Origin: Rossellomorea vietnamensis
GTDB lineage: Bacteria > Bacillota > Bacilli > Bacillales > Bacillaceae_B
Direction: 5' to 3'
Assembly: GCF_001305855.1 (NCBI RefSeq)
Contig: NZ_LIXZ01000002.1
Coordinates: forward strand, 186,001 to 250,000
DNA length: 64,000 nucleotides
Shown: piece by piece, positions 1-5,918 of the stretch
How the letters are laid out: every line of letters begins with the position of its first letter
How positions within the stretch are numbered: position 1 is the stretch's first letter
Translations under genes and position numbers: made by a program
The notes under the pieces: generated by a model
What the model was told of the DNA's origin: nothing
What the model saw: only the letters and a program-made list of their open reading frames with translations
The model's database searches: none

Positions 1-174
1 CCGATTTTCCTCCACTTCTCCCCATAGACTCATATAAAGACTGTAGCAAACGGAACCGATTAAAGGCTGGTATAGAAACGTAATGATTTTCCGGTCATAT
101 TCCTGAAGCATCCCATGTGTCCCTACCGTGTAGTGATCGATTGGCTGTATTTCATTCCAATGCTTCTTCATCAT
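1..174 (-). CDS. dnaB: DnaB, replication initiation and membrane attachment protein (5' part only)
   Basis: The first 58 codons are present and run off the left edge. The N-terminus (MMKKHWNEIQPIDHYTVG, then LYQPLIGSVCYSLYMSLW) resembles the start of B. subtilis DnaB, which works with DnaD and DnaI to load the replicative helicase at the origin and at restart forks. Two adjacent ATG codons (174 and 171) follow an AAAGGTAG ribosome site. It lies just downstream of nrdR on the same strand, the usual Bacillus order nrdR-dnaB-dnaI. This is the Gram-positive DnaB, unrelated to the E. coli DnaB helicase. Confidence 0.9.
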   Translation of the reverse strand, partial: MMKKHWNEIQPIDHYTVGTHGMLQEYDRKIITFLYQPLIGSVCYSLYMSLWGEVEENR

Positions 175-241
175 AGTTGGATTCTACCTTTCAATAAATA
201 AAGAGAAAAGAGCCAAAGAATTCCATCTTCAGCTCATTCTT

Positions 242-697
242 CTACTCTTTTTTTATTAATTCTTTTAATTCGTCTATAAATACATTAATATCCTTAAATT
301 GTCGATATACGGATGCAAAACGGACATATGCCACTTCATCAACTTTCGCAAGGTGATCCATGACCATCTCACCGATCTTCACAGATTCCACTTCAGAGGC
401 ACCTTGATTCCGCAGGTCCTTTTCAATATCTGTTGAGATCTTTTCTAATCTTTCAAGAGGTACCGGGCGCTTCTCACAGGCCTTGATCAGTCCCCTCAGA
501 ATCTTCTCTCGACTAAACTCTTCTCTAACCCCTTCTTTTTTCACCACAATTAAAGGAAGCTCTTCAACCTTCTCAAAGGTCGTGAAGCGAAACGTACATT
601 CTTCACATTCTCTTCTTCTCCTGATGGATCGTCCTTCATCAGCAGGTCGTGAGTCCACCACTCGGGTACCATTATGCTGGCAAGACGGGCATTTCAT
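242..697 (-). CDS. nrdR: NrdR, transcriptional repressor of ribonucleotide reductase genes
   Basis: A 151-residue protein with the two NrdR parts: an N-terminal zinc ribbon (Cys3, Cys6, Cys31, Cys34) and an ATP-cone (about residues 49-139) that senses ATP/dATP. The family represses nrd operons when dATP is high. The start is the ATG at 697, which gives the invariant MKCPSC N-terminus and is preceded by GGAG. A longer open frame to 760 has no support, since the zinc-ribbon Cys normally sits at residue 3. It is followed 67 bp later by dnaB, probably cotranscribed. Length and motifs are normal. Confidence 0.97.
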   Translation of the reverse strand: MKCPSCQHNGTRVVDSRPADEGRSIRRRRECEECTFRFTTFEKVEELPLIVVKKEGVREEFSREKILRGLIKACEKRPVPLERLEKISTDIEKDLRNQGASEVESVKIGEMVMDHLAKVDEVAYVRFASVYRQFKDINVFIDELKELIKKE

Positions 698-779
698 AAT
701 ATCAGCTCCGTTATTACATACTATTACCTTCATCATATAAAAAAGCTGTGACTTACACAAGCTTCTCTCGGATTTACCG

Positions 780-1160
780 TTATTTCACTTTTTTCAATTC
801 GCTATCAAGTTGGTGATAATAATGATTGATCTGGGCTTTTAAAACGGTATATGTACCAAAGATCTTTCCTTTATCCGCACTGATCTTGAAATCGACTGCC
901 GTTTCAAGCGGGCGCACCGTAATGACCGTGGCAACGATAAACAATTGAGGCGTCCCGTTTTTACGGACCGTGATTTCCCCTCTGTCCTTGGACTGGGAGA
1001 TGACCTCATATTCTGACGATGAGAATAATCCAAGCACTGCACTAAATGTACCTTGATGCATGGATTTATAATAGCGGGATTGCAGTTCCTTATCTTCATG
1101 CTGATCGGATGTCTCACACTCCGATTGAAATCGCTTTAACAGGGTACGTATTCCACTCAT
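780..1160 (-). CDS. conserved Bacillaceae cytosolic protein of unknown function
   Basis: A 126-residue soluble protein without signal peptide or membrane segment. The N-terminal third ([20 protein letters not shown]) is charged and rich in Q/E. The remainder alternates hydrophobic and charged residues, suggesting a small beta-rich domain, and the end is lysine-rich. A strong ribosome site (GGGAGGAAC) stands before the ATG at 1160. Proteins of this kind occur between speD and nrdR in many Bacillus genomes, usually annotated only as 'cytosolic protein'. I see no catalytic motif and assign no function. It probably shares a transcript with nrdR. Confidence 0.8.
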   Translation of the reverse strand: MSGIRTLLKRFQSECETSDQHEDKELQSRYYKSMHQGTFSAVLGLFSSSEYEVISQSKDRGEITVRKNGTPQLFIVATVITVRPLETAVDFKISADKGKIFGTYTVLKAQINHYYHQLDSELKKVK

Positions 1161-1244
1161 ATAAAGTTCCTCCCTTTAGTTACCCTTATTTTACACGAAA
1201 AGGCACGATTGAAAAACCCATAAGTAGTACACGTCGGAAAGCAC

Positions 1245-1279
1245 GAAAAAAAAGAGATGCATGAAACACGCATCTCTTC
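1245..1279 (-). terminator. rho-independent terminator after speD
   Basis: On the minus strand AAGAGATGC pairs with GCATCTCTT (1252-1260 with 1270-1278) and is followed by a run of eight T. It lies 16 bp past the speD stop codon. Confidence 0.85.
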
Positions 1280-1294
1280 TCTAGTTATTATCGA

Positions 1295-1675
1295 TTAAAG
1301 GGCTTGAGCCTGGGACTTCTTCACTTGCACAGGACCCATTCCACGCGGCAATTCAATTGTTTCGCGTGTGTCAGCACCAAGAGCATCTGCAATATATTCA
1401 GCAGCGATATTAGGATCTAAATCACCGCAAGTATATACATCAATACTGGCATAACCATGTTCAGGAAAGCTGTGGATGGTTAAATGTGATTCTGAGATGA
1501 TCACTACACCACTCACACCTTGAGGAGCAAATTTATGAAAAGCCACCTCACGCACTTCTGCACCTGACTTAAGCGCAGCATCTACGAATGTTTTCTCAAT
1601 TCCAACTACATCGTTTAATTTTTCAAAATCGCAACCCCATAATTCAGAGATTACATGACGTCCCATTGTTTCCAT
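1295..1675 (-). CDS. speD: S-adenosylmethionine decarboxylase proenzyme (class 1B, prokaryotic)
   Basis: A 126-residue proenzyme that decarboxylates S-adenosylmethionine, supplying aminopropyl groups for spermidine. The self-cleavage site is visible as Ser61-Glu62-Ser63-His64. Chain breakage before Ser63 generates the pyruvoyl cofactor and the alpha and beta subunits. His68 and Cys83 are the family's other catalytic residues. Length matches B. subtilis SpeD. In B. subtilis speD follows gapB and is cotranscribed. Here a 580-bp gap with a gapB terminator separates them, so speD probably has its own promoter and leader. The ATG at 1675 follows GGGGGAAA, which is complementary to an upstream segment (see findings). 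Confidence 0.97.
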   Translation of the reverse strand: METMGRHVISELWGCDFEKLNDVVGIEKTFVDAALKSGAEVREVAFHKFAPQGVSGVVIISESHLTIHSFPEHGYASIDVYTCGDLDPNIAAEYIADALGADTRETIELPRGMGPVQVKKSQAQAL

Positions 1676-1800
1676 TTTCGTATTTCCCCCTTTGACATGA
1701 TTTTTGTCGTCAAAATGAACGAATCCTTTGGCAAAATCTTAACTACCACGGGGGAAAGTTAGTCCGAAGAGGTCCTAACCCTTTAAGTAGTTAAATCAGT
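1676..1800 (-). promoter_or_regulatory. speD 5' leader with possible ribosome-site sequestering pairing
   Basis: Upstream of speD, minus strand. The ribosome binding site GGGGGAAA (1690-1683) has a perfect 8-base complement TTTCCCCC at 1757-1750. A hairpin with arms GTTAG/CTAAC (1758-1762 with 1775-1779) lies directly before that complement. A second hairpin, TTTGAC/GTCAAA (1691-1696 with 1709-1714), abuts the ribosome site. These elements could form alternative folds that open or close translation. No known riboswitch class was recognised. The regulatory role is inference. Confidence 0.35.
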
Positions 1801-1966
1801 ATTCATTTGCTAATAAGAAGTTCACGAAAAATAGTATACTTTGTTTAAAACTCTTTTGCAATAAATTTTTATAATGTTTTTTAACCGTACAAAAAGGAAT
1901 ATCGTTTTCACCTTTTTAATAAAGTGCCTAGTAGATCCCGTTTTCTTCGTTGACCGTTCCTTTTCG

Positions 1967-2072
1967 CTGCAGGCACTTGCTTTCCGGCGGGGCGTGAGTT
2001 GAGCCTCCTCGGGCTTTGCCCTGTGGGGTCTCAACTTTCCCGCTATTCCCGCAGGAGTCAAGTGCCTTCCGC
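1967..2072 (+). repeat. structured Bacillaceae intergenic repeat, copy 1
   Basis: About 105 bases fold into nested stems: outer GGCACTTG/CAAGTGCC (1972-1979 with 2059-2066), middle GCGGG/CCCGC (1987-1991 with 2039-2043), inner GAGTTGAG/CTCAACTT (1996-2003 with 2030-2037) and apical GGGC-TTT-GCCC (2011-2021). Unpaired blocks such as CTTTCC, GCCTCCTCGG, GGGGTCTC and CCTTCCGCTAC are shared with copy 2 at 3511-3616. Elements with this look are abundant between genes in Bacillaceae. Whether they act as RNA, as DNA or as mobile units is not known to me. Confidence 0.8.
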
Positions 2073-2187
2073 TACAATCCACTCTGTGGTACTACATTAG
2101 TTAAACGCGTAAACACATAGTTTTTTGAAAGAACAATTTGTCTAAAAAGACTTTTCATGGTAGCAACTAAATTCATACACTTGGAGT

Positions 2188-2226
2188 AATAAAAGAAAAG
2201 AACGCACCTGAAAAAGGTACGTTCTA
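2188..2226 (-). terminator. rho-independent terminator after gapB
   Basis: On the minus strand AGAACG-TACC pairs with GGTG-CGTTCT (2199-2225) and is followed by TTTTCTTTT. It starts about 30 bp past the gapB stop and separates gapB from speD. Confidence 0.85.
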
Positions 2227-2257
2227 ATTATTCGCTTTATGATTTATGTTGGTTCTT

Positions 2258-3286
2258 TCAAACGTTGACTTCTTGTTTGGCGTTCATTTTGGTGGCGACG
2301 AATTTGGCCAGGTCGACGACGCGGCATGAGTAGCCCCATTCGTTGTCGTACCAGGCAAGGACTTTCACTTTTCGGTTGCCCATGACCATGGTGGACAGGC
2401 CGTCGATGATGGCAGAATGAGGGTTTGTGTTAAAATCGATTGAGACTAGTGGCTCTGTCGTGTATTCCAGGACTCCGTGCAGGGAACCAAGGGATGCTGT
2501 GACGAATGCTTCGTTGATTTCTTCAACGGTTACGTCTCTTTTTACATCCACGACCAGGTCCACTAATGAAACATTCGGAGTCGGTACACGTAAGGCCATG
2601 CCATGAAGCTTCCCGTTTAGTTGAGGAAGCACTAATGATAATGCTTTCGCTGCGCCAGTAGTCGTCGGGATGATCGATTGTCCGCACGCTCTTGCTCTTC
2701 TCAGATCTTTATGTGGATTATCGATATTCTTCTGATCATTCGTGTATGCATGCACCGTCGTCATGAGACCGTTTTCAATTCCAAACTGCTCATCCAACAC
2801 TTTCGCTACTGGGGCTAAACAGTTCGTTGTGCAGGAAGCGTTGGAGATGACGTTGTGTTCTTCTATATTTAATGCGCTTTCATTTACACCCATCACAATG
2901 GTAACGTCTTCATTTTTACCAGGGGCCGTCAGGATGACTTTTTTCGCTCCAGCTTCTAAGTGAAGGCTCGCTTTATCCTTTGAATTGAATTTCCCCGTCG
3001 CTTCGATTACGATATCGATGTTCAGTTCATTCCAAGGTAACGCTTTAGGATCACGATTGCTTAATAGTAGGACACGTTTCCCGTTGACGATGAGTGCATG
3101 ATCTTCCACCACTACATCTGCCTGGAATGTACCATGATTTGTGTCATACTTTATTAAATGGGCTAATGTTTCAGCCGGGTAGCTTGCATTAATGGCTACA
3201 ACCTCTAAGTTATCCTCTAATATCGCTTTTCTGAAAACCATTCTTCCGATACGTCCAAAACCATTGATTGCAATTTTCGCCTTCAT
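2258..3286 (-). CDS. gapB: GapB, gluconeogenic NADP-dependent glyceraldehyde-3-phosphate dehydrogenase
   Basis: A 342-residue GAPDH with an N-terminal Rossmann motif (NGFGRIGR, residues 8-15) and the catalytic SNASCTTNC segment with Cys152. The sequence and the position next to speD and coaE match B. subtilis GapB rather than glycolytic GapA. GapB runs the reaction toward glyceraldehyde-3-phosphate during growth on TCA intermediates, using NADPH, and is repressed by CcpN under glycolytic conditions. Two CcpN-like boxes lie just upstream (3309-3352), consistent with that control. The ATG at 3286 follows GAGGGGAG. Confidence 0.95.
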   Translation of the reverse strand: MKAKIAINGFGRIGRMVFRKAILEDNLEVVAINASYPAETLAHLIKYDTNHGTFQADVVVEDHALIVNGKRVLLLSNRDPKALPWNELNIDIVIEATGKFNSKDKASLHLEAGAKKVILTAPGKNEDVTIVMGVNESALNIEEHNVISNASCTTNCLAPVAKVLDEQFGIENGLMTTVHAYTNDQKNIDNPHKDLRRARACGQSIIPTTTGAAKALSLVLPQLNGKLHGMALRVPTPNVSLVDLVVDVKRDVTVEEINEAFVTASLGSLHGVLEYTTEPLVSIDFNTNPHSAIIDGLSTMVMGNRKVKVLAWYDNEWGYSCRVVDLAKFVATKMNAKQEVNV

Positions 3287-3308
3287 AAATCCGGCTCCCC
3301 TCTATATT

Positions 3309-3352
3309 AATGTTATACTTATATGTTTATTTGCTAAAAATAGTATAACATA
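3309..3352 (-). promoter_or_regulatory. gapB promoter region with two CcpN-like operators
   Basis: Minus strand 3352-3341 reads TATGTTATACTA, and plus strand 3309-3320 reads AATGTTATACTT, so the same box occurs twice in inverted orientation about 30 bp apart. The first fits the CcpN consensus as I remember it (TRTGHYATAYW) at every position; the second differs at its first base. TATAAG/TATAAC between them could serve as the -10 element. Operators overlapping the promoter fit repression of gapB by CcpN. The assignment rests on motif memory. Confidence 0.6.
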
Positions 3353-3689
3353 TTTGGAGAATTAGTTAATAAGTATTTTGCGGATTTTAAATGTTTTATT
3401 ATTCTGACAAATAGGCTTATTGTATGTATATTTTTTTGGTTTGGATTCATACGTGATTTGAAGGTTCAATTCACATATTATCTCGAAGCATGTGCTGGTT
3501 GAGTTCCGCTCCAGGTTGCTCGCTTTCCGCGGGGCTGGCGATGAGCCTCCTCGGCTTTGCCTGCGGGGTCTCATCTGTCCAGCTTTTCCCGTCGGAGTCG
3601 AGCAACCTTCCGCTACACTCAACATGGATATCTTAATCGTATCATTAAAAAATATTAGATCCTTCCATTTCCATATCTCTCTTAGACAA
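3353..3689. other. intergenic region between gapB and coaE
   Basis: No gene recognised. The gap holds the gapB promoter boxes, copy 2 of the structured repeat and, at its coaE end, a terminator. Open frames here cross the repeat on either strand and have no ribosome site or protein-like composition. Confidence 0.6.
3511..3616 (+). repeat. structured Bacillaceae intergenic repeat, copy 2
   Basis: Same architecture and orientation as copy 1 but different stem sequences: outer GGTTGCTCG/CGAGCAACC (3514-3522 with 3599-3607), middle GCTGG/CCAGC (3534-3538 with 3579-3583), inner GATGAG/CTCATC (3540-3545 with 3570-3575) and apical GGC-TTT-GCC (3553-3561). Arms changed on both sides while the linking blocks stayed constant, so the fold, not the stem sequence, has been kept. 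Confidence 0.8.
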
Positions 3690-3722
3690 AATAAAAAACC
3701 GACAAGAATTTTCTTGTCGGTC
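3690..3722 (-). terminator. rho-independent terminator after coaE
   Basis: CCGACAAGAA pairs perfectly with TTCTTGTCGG (3699-3708 with 3711-3720), followed on the minus strand by TTTTTTATTTT. It ends the polA-mutM-ytaF-coaE gene run. Confidence 0.9.
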
Positions 3723-3732
3723 ATTTGTGATG

Positions 3733-4338
3733 CTATGGTTGTAAGTCCCATTCTGATAATAGGGCTTCTAGTTGTTCTTTTGTTTCATGGAGTGAGCCAT
3801 TGTTGTCAATGACTGCGTCGGCCAGGTTCACTTTGTCTTTGAGCGGGAATTGGGACGCGATTCGGGATGCTGCGTCTTCCCGGTTGTAGTGATTGCGTTC
3901 CATTAAGCGTGACAGCTGTGTTTCTTCGTTCACGTATACGACTAAGGTACGCTCCACCATCCACGTGAGGTCGCTTTCGAATAGCAATGGGATATCCATG
4001 AATATGGTGTTCTTGCCAGAAGCAATGGCTTCGTCTTTATGCTGGAGCATCATGCTTCTTACGGCAGGGTGCACGATGCTGTTCAGCACTTTTCTTTTTT
4101 CTTCAGAGTTAAAGATGATTTGACCGAGTTTTTCGCGGTTTATGGCCGCATCGTTTTCGTGTAGGATGCCGTCACCGAATTCCTCCACAATCGCCAGATA
4201 AGCAGGCTGACCCACCTCGACCACCATACGGGCTGCGAGGTCTGCATCGATTATCGTATATCCTTTTTCATGTAACATGGTTGAGATTGTACTTTTACCA
4301 CTTGCGATTCCACCTGTTAATCCTATAATACGTGCCAT
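3733..4338 (-). CDS. coaE: dephospho-CoA kinase
   Basis: A 201-residue kinase that phosphorylates the 3'-hydroxyl of dephospho-CoA, the last step of coenzyme A synthesis. The Walker A loop GGIASGKST lies at residues 9-17. The DADLAARMVV segment and the FMDIPLLFE motif (lid and substrate region) are also present. Length is typical (B. subtilis 197). It is last in a same-strand run polA-mutM-ytaF-coaE with short gaps, closed by a strong terminator. Start chosen at MARIIGLTGG, which places the P-loop at the usual position. Confidence 0.97.
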   Translation of the reverse strand: MARIIGLTGGIASGKSTISTMLHEKGYTIIDADLAARMVVEVGQPAYLAIVEEFGDGILHENDAAINREKLGQIIFNSEEKRKVLNSIVHPAVRSMMLQHKDEAIASGKNTIFMDIPLLFESDLTWMVERTLVVYVNEETQLSRLMERNHYNREDAASRIASQFPLKDKVNLADAVIDNNGSLHETKEQLEALLSEWDLQP

Positions 4339-4368
4339 AATCGTGTCCTTTCCAATACTCGCCGGGCA

Positions 4369-5001
4369 CTAAAACCTCAGGATCCCGATCAGGATGAGCA
4401 GAACGCCCGGAAGAAATGAAACGCGGTGAATCCAGCGCAGGTGAGAGAAGAATTCCCCCATCTTTAATCCGGAAAATAAGAACGCAAAGCTCATCACAAA
4501 GATCGCCAGGGTCAGTAGTAGTGGCGAGAAGTGTAATAACGCGGCACCGATTCCGGCACCGAAGGCATCCAGTGACAAGGCGATTCCAAGCATGAATGCC
4601 TCGATACCTGTAATCGTACCCGATTTATCAAAGTCCGCTGTGAGCGGTCTTCTTAATATTTGGATCACTAAACCTATGGATTTGATTTCAAAATTGATCA
4701 ATGTTTTTTCATGTGACAGTACCGTTTCTTTTTCCGGTCTGAAGAACTGATAAAGAACAGCCGCGCCTATCACGACAAGGATCAGTCCGCCGATCCTTCC
4801 TGCCCAGACCGGGGTGATGATGGACCCGATGGTTTGACCGAGTAACATCGCCAGCAATAAAGAGCTCGCTGAACAGACCGATATGATGCTGATTGATTTT
4901 GTAGGGATTTTCACTTTTCGCAATCCATAAGTTAAACCGGTGCTGAAATTATCGAGACTCACAGCAAACGCCAGCAGTAATAAGGAGATTGTTTCACTCA
5001 T
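4369..5001 (-). CDS. ytaF: sporulation membrane protein YtaF (MntP-like family)
   Basis: A 210-residue polytopic protein with about six membrane segments. The family's paired acidic motifs are present: VSLDNFSTG near residue 15 and LSLDAFGAG near residue 150. YtaF belongs to the same fold group as the MntP manganese exporters. In B. subtilis it is sporulation-associated, but its substrate is not established. The hydrophilic central loop (about residues 88-125) joins two three-helix halves that look like an internal duplication. It sits between mutM and coaE as in B. subtilis. Confidence 0.92.
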   Translation of the reverse strand: MSETISLLLLAFAVSLDNFSTGLTYGLRKVKIPTKSISIISVCSASSLLLAMLLGQTIGSIITPVWAGRIGGLILVVIGAAVLYQFFRPEKETVLSHEKTLINFEIKSIGLVIQILRRPLTADFDKSGTITGIEAFMLGIALSLDAFGAGIGAALLHFSPLLLTLAIFVMSFAFLFSGLKMGEFFSHLRWIHRVSFLPGVLLILIGILRF

Positions 5002-5069
5002 CTAATAGCCCTCCCGAAAATCATTACAATACTATATGGTAAGGGCTTATCAAATGTTAAACGTTCTTT

Positions 5070-5894
5070 TTACTTCTGACAGCGCGGGCAGTAATGGGTT
5101 CCTCTTCCGGCAGATACTTTCTTTTCGATGGGCGTACCGCAGTTTCGGCACGGCTCTTCTTTCCTGCTGTATACATAGAGGTTCTGTTGAAACATCCCCA
5201 TCTGCCCCTGGGAATTCACGTAAGACCGGATCGTGCTTCCACCCATTTCCACCGCTTCGGTCAAGGTGTGGATGATTTCACTGTGGAGCCGATCGATTTC
5301 TTCCCGGGACAGGGACTTTGATTTCCGGTCGGGATGAATGCCTGCACGGAATAGGGCTTCATCCACGTATATATTCCCAAGGCCCACCAGGACCGTCTGA
5401 TCCAATAATGTGGCTTTCACGATTCTTTCGGTCCTGCCAAGTTTTTCAGTCAGATAGTCTGGTGTAAACTCTGACAGGAACGGCTCCGGCCCCAACTGGA
5501 GGAGGGGAAGGTGGAGTAGTTCTTCCCCCTTCTTGAACAGATGCATCGTTCCAAACTTCCGGACATCCCGGTATCTCAGTTCCGTTCCATCCGTAAAGTG
5601 AAAGATGACATGGGTGTGTTTTTCAATGGGATCCCCTTGATCAGCCAGATTATACTTCCCTTCCATTCTCAAATGGGAAACGAGGGCCACATCATTGCAA
5701 TCGAAAATCAAGAACTTCCCTCTTCTTCTCATTTCAAGAATTTCCTGCCCTCGCAAGCTATGAATGAATTCATCCGCTTCAGGGGGATTCTTGATCATTT
5801 TTGGCCAAAAGACACTGACATCCTTTATTTTCTTACCTGATACCAGGAGCTCCAATGTTCTTCTGACTGTTTCCACTTCAGGCAGCTCAGGCAT
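5070..5894 (-). CDS. mutM: formamidopyrimidine-DNA glycosylase (Fpg/MutM)
   Basis: A 274-residue bifunctional glycosylase/AP lyase that removes 8-oxoguanine and formamidopyrimidines. Catalytic Pro2 and Glu3 (MPELPEVE) and Lys60 are present, as is the helix-two-turn-helix region (GLGNIYVDEALF, about 170-181). A C-terminal zinc finger has Cys249, Cys252, Cys269 and Cys272. All key residues are intact and the length matches B. subtilis (276). It starts 24 bp after the polA stop, so it is probably cotranscribed with and translated after polA. Confidence 0.97.
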   Translation of the reverse strand: MPELPEVETVRRTLELLVSGKKIKDVSVFWPKMIKNPPEADEFIHSLRGQEILEMRRRGKFLIFDCNDVALVSHLRMEGKYNLADQGDPIEKHTHVIFHFTDGTELRYRDVRKFGTMHLFKKGEELLHLPLLQLGPEPFLSEFTPDYLTEKLGRTERIVKATLLDQTVLVGLGNIYVDEALFRAGIHPDRKSKSLSREEIDRLHSEIIHTLTEAVEMGGSTIRSYVNSQGQMGMFQQNLYVYSRKEEPCRNCGTPIEKKVSAGRGTHYCPRCQK

Positions 5895-5918
5895 TGCGCC
5901 ACCTCCTTCTGCTTAGAA

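Larger units (their letters stand above)
1801..2257. other. intergenic region between speD and gapB
   Basis: No gene seen. With the speD leader it forms a 582-bp gap. It holds an AT-rich stretch (1800-1930) probably carrying the speD promoter, one copy of a structured repeat (1967-2072) and the gapB terminator. An open frame across the repeat on the minus strand is not protein-like. Confidence 0.6.

Noticed and set aside
1676-1800. SAM riboswitch (S-box) at speD
   Set aside because: None of the S-box core motifs or its terminator/antiterminator pair were seen; only a local pairing with the ribosome site.
1822-2082. 86-codon minus-strand open frame across the first structured repeat
   Set aside because: Covers the repeat, has low-complexity composition and no ribosome site.
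3362-3751. 129-codon minus-strand and 106-codon plus-strand open frames between gapB and coaE
   Set aside because: Both run through the second structured repeat and a terminator, and neither has a ribosome site.
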